64,000 bases of DNA from Lewinellaceae bacterium (GTDB lineage Bacteria; Bacteroidota; Bacteroidia; Chitinophagales; Saprospiraceae). Below, piece after piece: positions 57,860 to 64,000 of this stretch (its first letter is position 1; every line of letters starts with the position of its first letter). The notes beneath the pieces were generated by a model, which searched no databases, was not told where the DNA came from, and was given only the letters and a program-made list of their open reading frames with translations. Location: assembly GCA_020636325.1 (NCBI GenBank), contig JACJYC010000002.1:1029501-1093500 (forward strand), read 5' to 3'. The position numbers and the translations under genes are program-made.

Positions 57860-60040
57860 ATGAATAAAATTGTAAATATCAACCTGGGCGGTTATCCGTT
57901 TACGATCGATGAGAATGCGTATGATCGCCTCCAGGCCTATCTTCAATCTATACACAAGCACTTCCGGAATACGGAAGGCTACGAAGAAATCACCACTGAC
58001 ATTGAGGCGCGACTGGCCGAATTGTTCCAGGAACGCCTCGGAAATCGCCCGATTGTAAATTTGAAGGATGTTGAGGAGGTCACGGCCAAAATGGGCATGC
58101 CCGAAGACTTTGCAGCGGAAGGCAGTACAGAGGAAAAAACTTCCAAAAAGAAGAAAACCGCTGCCGGCGACTACAAGACCGGCAAGCGCCTCTACCGCAA
58201 CTCCGAGGAAGAGGTTATCGCCGGCGTTTGTTCCGGCATAGCCGCTTACTTCGGCATTGCCGACCCGGTCTGGGTCCGCCTGCTGTTTGTACTGCTCGCC
58301 ATTTCCGGCGGATTCGGCGTGCCCATTTACCTCATTCTCTGGGCCATCCTGCCCAAAGCGGAGACGGCCGGCGACCGGCTGGCCATGCGCGGCGAACCGA
58401 TCAACGCCTCCAACATCGCCAGGATCATCCAGGAGGAATTCGAACATATTTCCCGCAAGGTGAACGAGTTCGGATCGGAACTGGGTGTGAAAGGCAAAGA
58501 AGCCGGCGAAAACGCCAAAGCGGCCTACGCCGCGGAGGATGTCGGCAAAATGGTCAAAAAGGTCGTGGACGGCCTGGGGATCGCCATCAGGAACCTGATC
58601 AACGCCCTGGCCAAGATCTGGAAACCGATCCTTTTCCTGGCTGCCCTGGTACTCACGCTGATCTTCGTGGGCGGTTGGGTAGCGGCCATCGGCACCGCCA
58701 TCGCAGGCGTTTCGTTCACCGAATACTTTTTCCCGGGGCAGAGTTTCTGGGCCCGCCTGGGCATCTTCAACGTCTTTTTCGTGATGTTCATCCCGGTCCT
58801 CCTGATCGCCCTGAGCTTTTTCAGGGCCGTTTTCCGCACCAGGGTCAGCAGGCACGTGCGCACCGGACTGGGTATTTTCTGGATCCTCAATATCGTCGGC
58901 TTTTTTGCCCTGGGTACCACGGTTGTCGCCGAGTTCAGCCAGGAAGGGACGGCCACCCGGGAAACCGAGCTGGATTTGAATGACAGCGATACCCTTCACC
59001 TGGACCTCTCGGGCAGGAATATCCCCGCCTCGGAAGGATTCAGCGCGGGCCCCTTCTGGGTAGACGGCGAGGAATTTCCACCCTCCGACAATGCGCGGCT
59101 TTTCATTTTCCAGAGCGAGGACGACCGGCTGCTGCTCCGTCAGGAAACCAAATCGAGGGGCCGCGATCGCCAGGAAGCCATCCAACTGGCTGAAGAGATC
59201 GCCGTTTCGCCCCAACTCGAGGGCAACAAGCTCATGCTGCCTTACCGGATCACGACCCGCGAAGGGCAAAAATGGCGCGCACCCGAAGCCTCCTTTACCT
59301 TGTACATTCCGGTGGGCAAATACGTACAGATCGGTGAAACCGCCAGCTATAACGTGTTTGACCTCCAGAAAGCACCGGGCCAGGACGATATCCGCCTGTA
59401 CCGCAATCCGGACCGCCTCTGGAAAATGGAAAAAGACGGCCTGCGCTGCATCACCTGCGACGAGGAAAAGGACCTGAGCGAGCAATTCACCTTCCGCGAT
59501 TTTTCTACCCTCAACATCGCCGGCCCCATGAAGGTGTTCATCGAAAGAGGGGAGAACTTCGAGGTCCGCCTGGCCGGTATGCCGCAGTATACCCAGAAAG
59601 TGACCTTTAAGCAAAATGACGATCAGCAACTCAGCGTCCTGGCTGACCTGACGCAGACCGCTTCACCGGTGCGGCTCTACGTGATCCTGCCGAATCTGTC
59701 GCAACTCCACCTGGACAAAACCGATGACGTCCGGATCGACGGCTTTGAGGAAGAACAGATGACCGTCACCGCCAACGGCCCGTTTGAAGTGAAGATGGAA
59801 GGGCAGGCCGACCAGCTTGAGTTGAACCTGAACGACAATACCCGCATGGACATTTCAGGTGACTTTCAGAACCTCAAGGCCTCCCTGGTCAAAAATTGCA
59901 AACTGGATGCGGAAAGGGCCAGCGTCGGCGACGCCAAACTGACCATGACCGATCATTCGCAAGCCAAATTTGACTACCTGCAGAACAAGCCGGACCTGGA
60001 AAAAGACGAATCCAGCACCCTGACGATCAAGAATCAGTAG
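57860..60040 (+). CDS. PspC domain membrane protein with DUF2807-like C-terminus, 726 aa
   Basis: The N-terminus (1-95) is the helical domain commonly found ahead of PspC in Bacteroidota (INLGGYPFTIDENAYDRLQ). PspC spans about 112-175 (KRLYRNSEEEVIAGVCSGIA with a TM helix ending ILWAILPKAE). TM helices follow near 255, 285 and 330. The extracytoplasmic part ends in a beta-solenoid-like DUF2807 region (about 545-715, many G/D/T strands such as LELNLNDNTRMDISGDFQNL). PadR and this partner form an operon probably involved in envelope stress signalling. A strong hairpin follows at 60064-60115. Confidence 0.88.
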   Translation: MNKIVNINLGGYPFTIDENAYDRLQAYLQSIHKHFRNTEGYEEITTDIEARLAELFQERLGNRPIVNLKDVEEVTAKMGMPEDFAAEGSTEEKTSKKKKTAAGDYKTGKRLYRNSEEEVIAGVCSGIAAYFGIADPVWVRLLFVLLAISGGFGVPIYLILWAILPKAETAGDRLAMRGEPINASNIARIIQEEFEHISRKVNEFGSELGVKGKEAGENAKAAYAAEDVGKMVKKVVDGLGIAIRNLINALAKIWKPILFLAALVLTLIFVGGWVAAIGTAIAGVSFTEYFFPGQSFWARLGIFNVFFVMFIPVLLIALSFFRAVFRTRVSRHVRTGLGIFWILNIVGFFALGTTVVAEFSQEGTATRETELDLNDSDTLHLDLSGRNIPASEGFSAGPFWVDGEEFPPSDNARLFIFQSEDDRLLLRQETKSRGRDRQEAIQLAEEIAVSPQLEGNKLMLPYRITTREGQKWRAPEASFTLYIPVGKYVQIGETASYNVFDLQKAPGQDDIRLYRNPDRLWKMEKDGLRCITCDEEKDLSEQFTFRDFSTLNIAGPMKVFIERGENFEVRLAGMPQYTQKVTFKQNDDQQLSVLADLTQTASPVRLYVILPNLSQLHLDKTDDVRIDGFEEEQMTVTANGPFEVKMEGQADQLELNLNDNTRMDISGDFQNLKASLVKNCKLDAERASVGDAKLTMTDHSQAKFDYLQNKPDLEKDESSTLTIKNQ

Positions 60041-60063
60041 CCTGTCTTTGGAAATACGGTATC

Positions 60064-60115
60064 AAAAGGGTCATCCCGGATTTTGGCGTAGTTCAGGATC
60101 CGGGATGACCCTTTT
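60064..60115 (+). terminator. 18-bp perfect inverted repeat (terminator)
   Basis: AAAAGGGTCATCCCGGAT (60064-60081) pairs perfectly with ATCCGGGATGACCCTTTT (60098-60115), with a 16-nt loop. It starts 24 nt after the PspC stop. The right arm ends in TTTT, so it can act as a terminator in plus orientation; the left arm AAAA makes it bidirectional. Confidence 0.7.
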
Positions 60116-60120
60116 GGGGT

Positions 60121-60154
60121 AAAAAAAAAGGCTGGAGGTAAGGTGCCTCCAGCC
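60121..60154 (-). terminator. Intrinsic terminator, minus orientation
   Basis: On the minus strand GGCTGGAGG-N7-CCTCCAGCC (60130-60154) is a perfect 9-bp stem followed by TTTTTTTTT (60121-60129). This is a canonical rho-independent terminator for a transcript coming from the right, although no minus-strand protein gene is there. Confidence 0.7.
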
Positions 60155-60230
60155 TCCAGCGAGTGGTAGACCAGCTCTAACCCCCCACTGAGCTGGCCCG
60201 TACTCACTGCTTTGGAAATGAAATATCCCC
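60155..60230 (-). ncRNA. Possible small RNA with a tRNA-D-arm-like hairpin
   Basis: Upstream of the minus-strand terminator, CCAGCTC-N12-GAGCTGG forms a perfect 7-bp hairpin whose sequence (AGCTCAGTGGGGGGTTAGAGC) looks like a tRNA D arm. No anticodon arm or GTTCGAATC T-loop is seen, so it is not an intact tRNA. A transcript ending at 60121 would contain this hairpin plus the terminator. No convincing promoter was found; the call is speculative. Confidence 0.3.
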
Positions 60231-60505
60231 AAAGTTCTTTTATGCCATCGCATTTTGGAGCATAACGGATATGTTCCAAACGGCGCAACATGCTGACTTA
60301 AATTGAAACGGAGAATTTTGGCAGGTAAACATTACACCTCTCCCAGGCGGAAAAGGTTGCAATTATAGCCGTTAACTCACAAGCTCTGAATAGAAGCGTA
60401 GATAGTAATGCTTTCTCAATAAGACTGTGCAAAAGTGCCGGATTTTCGGAAATTATGCAAGTGTTTTACCATAATTTTTTACCGGCTGACATCCTGTGCT
60501 GACAT

Positions 60506-60539
60506 TTTGTCGGCTATTGGCCCGCTGGCATATCATTTG
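60506..60539 (+). promoter_or_regulatory. Candidate htpG promoter
   Basis: TTTG at 60506-60509, 21 nt, TATCATTTG at 60531-60539 (a -7-like box with one extra base between TA and TTTG). The ATG of htpG is about 55 nt downstream. No CIRCE-type inverted repeat (TTAGCACTC-N9-GAGTGCTAA) was seen, so HrcA control is not supported. Confidence 0.5.
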
Positions 60540-60593
60540 TACGGCATTTACGGCGTGATCATTCCTTTTCATCATATATAAAATCAACCGGTT

Positions 60594-62465
60594 ATGCAGA
60601 AAGGTACCATTTCTGTTCAGACAGAGAACATCTTTCCCATCATTAAGAAATTTCTGTATTCAGACCACGAGATATTCCTGCGCGAATTGGTGTCCAACGC
60701 CGTCGACGCAACCACCAAGCTCAAAACCCTTTCCTCCAAAGGCGAGGTGAAAGGCGATCTCGGCGACCTGACCATCGCGGTTTCGGTGGACAAGGACAAC
60801 AAGACCATCACCATCAGCGACAAAGGGATAGGGATGTCGGAAGAGGAGGTGAAAAAATACCTCAACCAGGTGGCCTTTTCCAGCGCCAGCGAATTCCTGG
60901 ACAAATACAAGGACGAAGCCAATATTATCGGGCATTTCGGCCTTGGCTTCTATTCCGCGTTCATGGTGGCCTCCAAAGTAGAGGTCGTGACCAAATCCTA
61001 CCGGGAAGACGCTCCGGCCGTCGTCTGGGAATGCGAGGGCGACCCGTCCTACGGCATTTCCGACAGCGATAAAACCGCCCGCGGGACCGATGTGATCCTG
61101 CACATCGCCGACGACAGCGCCGAATTCCTGGAAAAAGACCGCATCGAAAACCTGCTCAGGAAATATTGCCGCTTCCTGCCGGTGGCCATCCAATTCGGTA
61201 CCCGCAAGGAAACCGTTTACGAGGAGGCGGAAGGGGAAGAAGACGCCAAGAGCAAAGAGGTGGAAGTTGACAACATCATCAACAACACCAACCCGATCTG
61301 GAAAAAGCAGGCGACCGAGCTCAAGGACGAGGATTACAAGCAATTCTACGAAGAACTCTACCCCTACAGCCAGGCGCCGATGTTCTGGATCCACCTCAAC
61401 ATCGACTACCCGTTCAACCTCACCGGGGTGCTGTACTTCCCCAAACTGGGCAACTCCTTTGAGATCCAGCGCAACAAGATCCAGCTCTACTCCAACCAGG
61501 TGTATGTCACCGACGACGTCAAGGAGATCGTACCCGAATTCCTGACGCTCCTCCACGGCGTCATCGACTCGCCGGATATCCCGCTCAATGTATCGCGGAG
61601 CTACCTGCAGAGCGATTCCAACGTCAAGAAGATCACGAGCTACATCACCCGCAAGGTGGCCGACCGGCTCCAGGAGCTCTTCAAGAACAACCGCGAGGAA
61701 TACGAAGCCAAGTGGAACGACCTGGCCGTTTTCGTGAAATACGGCATGATCACCGACGAGAAGTTCTTCGAAAAAGCCGAGAAATTCGCCCTCTTCAAAA
61801 ACGTGGACGGCAAATTAGCTACCTTCGAGGAGTACCGCGAAATGATCAAGCCGCTCCAGACGGACAAGCACGACCGCACCATTTTCATCTATACCAACAG
61901 TCCGAAGGACCACGACAGCCTGATCAAGGCCTGCAAGACCAAAGGCTACGACGTGCTGGTCCTGGATACGATCATCGATAACCACTTCATCCAGCAGCTC
62001 GAATACAAGGAAGAAAAGATCTCCTTCATCCGCGTCGACGCCGAAACAGTCGACCAGCTCGTGCAGAAGGACGAACAAACCGAATCGGTCCTCGGCGAAA
62101 AAGAACAGGAAAAGGTCAAATCCCTCTTCGAGAAAGTCGCCTCGGACCCGGGCAACCAGGTAGTCCTCAAGCCGCTGTCGCCCGAAGACGCGCCGGTGTC
62201 CATCACCCGCTCCGAGTTCATGCGCCGGATGAAGGAAATGCAGGCCCTCCAGGGCTCGGGTATGGACGGCTTCCCCGATTCCGTCACCGTAGTGGTGAAC
62301 ACGAACCACCCGCTGGTGGCCGGCAAACTGCTCAAGGCCAAAGGCGAGGAAGCCAAGGAAGACCTGGCCAGATACCTCTACCGCCTGGCCTTGCTCAACC
62401 ACAACATGCTGAAGGGCGAGGAGCTGACGGAATTTATCCAGAAGACGATTGCAATGGTAAAATAA
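60594..62465 (+). CDS. htpG: Molecular chaperone HtpG (Hsp90)
   Basis: ATP-driven cytoplasmic chaperone. GHKL ATPase motifs: RELVSNAVDATTKLK (residues about 26-40), DKGIGM (about 78-83), and GHFGLGFYSAF (about 115-125). The middle domain with YFPKLGNSFEIQRNKIQLYS and the arginine-bearing NVSRSYLQSD follows, then the C-terminal dimerisation region around SVLGEKEQEKVKSLFEKV and ITRSEFMRRMKEM. 623 aa, normal for HtpG. It has its own promoter and a strong terminator right after the stop, so it is a single-gene unit. Confidence 0.97.
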   Translation: MQKGTISVQTENIFPIIKKFLYSDHEIFLRELVSNAVDATTKLKTLSSKGEVKGDLGDLTIAVSVDKDNKTITISDKGIGMSEEEVKKYLNQVAFSSASEFLDKYKDEANIIGHFGLGFYSAFMVASKVEVVTKSYREDAPAVVWECEGDPSYGISDSDKTARGTDVILHIADDSAEFLEKDRIENLLRKYCRFLPVAIQFGTRKETVYEEAEGEEDAKSKEVEVDNIINNTNPIWKKQATELKDEDYKQFYEELYPYSQAPMFWIHLNIDYPFNLTGVLYFPKLGNSFEIQRNKIQLYSNQVYVTDDVKEIVPEFLTLLHGVIDSPDIPLNVSRSYLQSDSNVKKITSYITRKVADRLQELFKNNREEYEAKWNDLAVFVKYGMITDEKFFEKAEKFALFKNVDGKLATFEEYREMIKPLQTDKHDRTIFIYTNSPKDHDSLIKACKTKGYDVLVLDTIIDNHFIQQLEYKEEKISFIRVDAETVDQLVQKDEQTESVLGEKEQEKVKSLFEKVASDPGNQVVLKPLSPEDAPVSITRSEFMRRMKEMQALQGSGMDGFPDSVTVVVNTNHPLVAGKLLKAKGEEAKEDLARYLYRLALLNHNMLKGEELTEFIQKTIAMVK

Positions 62466-62472
62466 TTTATGG

Positions 62473-62505
62473 GTCGGGCCGCAACCACGGTTGCGGCCTG
62501 ACTTG
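62473..62505 (+). terminator. Terminator after htpG
   Basis: GTCGGGCCGCAACC (62473-62486) pairs with GGTTGCGGCCTGAC (62489-62502), with one G-T pair, followed by TTGTTATG. A long GC-rich stem 8 nt after the htpG stop. Confidence 0.75.
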
Positions 62506-62691
62506 TTATGGACATGAGCCATCCCTGATTTTTACACTGAAAGATTTTTGACCACAATTTGTCCCGCAAGGCGCAACAGGCTCCCATAGCGTGATCGGCG
62601 CCATAAGTACGGCTTTCAAAGCCGGGATAAAAGCTTACCTTGTATCCGTAAATCCAAAAATGTTTCGTAAGCAAGAAATCTGACACAACAG

Positions 62692-63405
62692 ATGGGGGAT
62701 ACCTGTAAAAAATGCCAAGCAGAAGTTGCCAAAAATTACTGCCCTGATTGCGGAACGCCGACTGCATTGGATCGAATCAATGGTCAATATATGGTCAGGG
62801 AAGTTGGCAGTGTTTTAAACTTTGAAAAAGGAATTTTCTACACGATCAGAGAATTATTGTTAAGACCGGGAAAGAATATTCAAATTTTCATTTCTGAAGA
62901 CAGAAGCAGGCTCGTCAAACCCATCATATTTGTAATTATCTGCTCGCTGACTTACACGGTAGCCCAGCAATTATTGCATTTTGAGGAAGGATATGTTAAT
63001 GCCGGCGGATTTGGGGAGTCTGCAACTGCGAAGATATTTGCGTGGATTCAACAAAACTACGGATACGCAAATATAATAATGGCGGTTTTTATAGCTTTCT
63101 GGATAAAGATCTTATTCAGGAAGCACGACTACAACTATTATGAAATCATGGTTTTACTGTGTTTTGTAATGGGCGTATGCATGCTGATCTATACTGTTTT
63201 CGGAATCTTTGAAGGTACTACGAATTTAAGGGTGCTGAATTTGGGCGGAATCGTCGGCATTTTTTACGCTTCATGGGCAATAGGGCAGTTTTTTGACAAA
63301 AAAAGAAAAATGAGCTATTTAAAAGGATTGTTTTCTTATTTATTGGGCATGATAACCTTCTTTATGGGGGCAATAATTTTGGGTATGGGTATTGACTTGA
63401 TGTAA
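62692..63405 (+). CDS. DUF3667-like membrane protein with zinc ribbon, 237 aa
   Basis: An N-terminal zinc ribbon (Cys5, Cys8, Cys17, Cys20: CKKCQAEVAKNYCPDCG) is followed by the family pattern of DUF3667 (FEKGIFYTIRELLLRPGKNI, then the YI-x-x-D-R-x-R-x-x-KPI region), then five TM helices (about 80-100, 125-143, 155-178, 190-205, 213-233). Function of the family is unknown. The base composition is more AT-rich than htpG. ATG at 62692 places the first Cys at residue 5, which suits the ribbon. Confidence 0.82.
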   Translation: MGDTCKKCQAEVAKNYCPDCGTPTALDRINGQYMVREVGSVLNFEKGIFYTIRELLLRPGKNIQIFISEDRSRLVKPIIFVIICSLTYTVAQQLLHFEEGYVNAGGFGESATAKIFAWIQQNYGYANIIMAVFIAFWIKILFRKHDYNYYEIMVLLCFVMGVCMLIYTVFGIFEGTTNLRVLNLGGIVGIFYASWAIGQFFDKKRKMSYLKGLFSYLLGMITFFMGAIILGMGIDLM

Positions 63406-63441
63406 AAACACATTGAGCAAGGCATCTGAACCGGATCGGAT

Positions 63442-63724
63442 ATGAAAGCTGAAATTCAAATAAATAATAAGGTTTGCGCCCGGTCAGTGTCGCTAAGGAT
63501 CGGTGAAATTAATTGAATGGTTCGGTGAAGAAATAATTGATTATATCGATGATTTTAAGGGTGGATGATTTTGCCGTGGCGCTGGAGAATATCCCGAAAA
63601 TTGTTTTTCCCGCACGCTGGACAAGGCCGAATGGAAAAAGGTGAAATTGGCAAAGGAAAACCCTGAAGAAGCGCCACTAGATTTATTTACTATCCTCAAT
63701 TTAAGCCACTCGATAAACGAATAA
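63442..63724 (+). pseudogene. Broken small ORF upstream of the last gene
   Basis: ATG at 63442 opens MKAEIQINNKVCARSVSLRI and stops at 63514-63516. A +1 frame from 63503 reads KLIEWFGEEIIDYIDDFKGG, is stopped by TGA at 63566-63568, then stays open to TAA at 63722-63724 (FCRGAGEYPENCFSRTLD, DKAEWKKVKLAKENPEEAP). Joining the pieces gives about 90 residues of credible polar protein, so this is a small gene with a frameshift and an in-frame stop, or a sequence error. Family not recognised. It lies 12 nt before the next start. Confidence 0.4.
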
Positions 63725-63736
63725 AAACAATAAATC

Positions 63737-64000
63737 ATGAAAATTACATGGATATTGATGCTAAACCTGCTATTGTTGAATTTAAATGCTCAGGAATTCA
63801 GCTTCAGCATATACTTCCGGGACGCTGAAAATTTTAAAGACACCGTCACAATTGGATTTGACGACCTGGCCACCTATGGCATTGACAGTGATTTTGGAGA
63901 AGAAAATATCATAAACACGCCCTATAAACCAGGGTTGGACGTTAGAGTCGGAGATATTTGGAGTAACAGGTTTGATGGGCAAATTGGCGAGCTTCAACTG
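63737..64000 (+). CDS. Secreted protein, N-terminal part (runs off the window)
   Basis: ATG at 63737 begins a signal peptide (MKITWILMLNLLLLNLNAQ) followed by EFSFSIYFRDAENFKDTVTI and about 50 more residues, open to the last base. The start of the mature part (FRDAENFKDTVTIGFDD) is like many Bacteroidota surface proteins that carry a T9SS sorting domain at the far end, but that end is not in the window. Product unknown. Confidence 0.65.
   Translation, partial: MKITWILMLNLLLLNLNAQEFSFSIYFRDAENFKDTVTIGFDDLATYGIDSDFGEENIINTPYKPGLDVRVGDIWSNRFDGQIGELQL

Larger units (their letters stand above)
60041..60593. other. 553-bp intergenic region between the PspC gene and htpG
   Basis: Contains, left to right, an 18-bp perfect inverted repeat, a second hairpin with an A9/T9 flank, a tRNA-D-arm-like dyad, and the htpG promoter. 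A minus-strand reading frame (60034-60291) is interrupted by these structures in meaning, so I do not call it a gene. Confidence 0.6.

Noticed and set aside
60155..60205. A tRNA gene
   Set aside because: Only a D-arm-like hairpin is present; no acceptor pairing, anticodon stem or T-loop consensus could be built.
60034..60291. An 85-aa minus-strand ORF near htpG
   Set aside because: Its coding region would include the perfect terminator hairpin with T9 and the 18-bp inverted repeat; the protein has no recognisable features.

Overview
The window looks like a chromosomal piece of a Bacteroidota bacterium, probably of the Saprospiria (Lewinella/Haliscomenobacter-like) group. The reasons are: two giant secreted proteins that end in type A type IX secretion (T9SS) sorting domains; SprB, DUF11, SdrD_B and choice-of-anchor modules; several promoters of the Bacteroidota type (TTG / about 20 nt / TAnnTTTG); an ABC permease of the large two-FtsX kind; and a PadR-PspC pair. 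The genus is inference. I saw no rRNA, complete tRNA, CRISPR array, transposase or phage gene.

Left part (1-17.3 kb): ordinary genes. In order these are a lipoprotein, a transglutaminase-like/TPR periplasmic protein, a DPP IV-like S9 peptidase, an orphan MacB/FtsX-type permease, a membrane protein, a flavin-reductase-like protein, a GAF-LuxR regulator, an SDR overlapping a divergent QueA paralogue, an NADPH-dependent FMN reductase, a secreted protein, an AraC/Ogt fusion (Ada-like), a divergent peptide deformylase, a TPR protein with a Nudix hydrolase, and a membrane TPR protein.

Centre (17.3-54.2 kb): an approximately 27-kb gene (18136-45166), appearing as four ORF pieces, then an 8.6-kb tandem paralogue (45531-54137). 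Both encode surface proteins made of immunoglobulin/PKD-like, SprB, DUF11 and SdrD_B modules, plus a Cys/Asp-rich repeat (consensus CDDNGTP..DPSDD) that I cannot assign to a named family. They share a long C-terminal region with a dockerin-like module, a cohesin-like module and a T9SS sorting domain. The three breaks in the 27-kb gene all fall inside a nearly identical 708-nt repeat array. At each break the sequence turns into a deletion-riddled version of the same repeat, which suggests unpolished or collapsed assembly rather than a dead gene. The first gene is preceded by about 0.8 kb of noncoding sequence with a candidate promoter about 460 nt upstream of the ATG and hairpins in the leader.

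Right part (54.2-64 kb): a lipoprotein vanadium-type haloperoxidase, a small lipoprotein and an esterase on the minus strand; then a PadR regulator with its PspC/adhesin-like membrane partner under a promoter overlapped by GTAC dyads; an intergenic zone with two perfect hairpins and a tRNA-D-arm-like minus-strand element; htpG; a DUF3667 membrane protein; a broken small ORF; and the start of a secreted protein that runs off the end.
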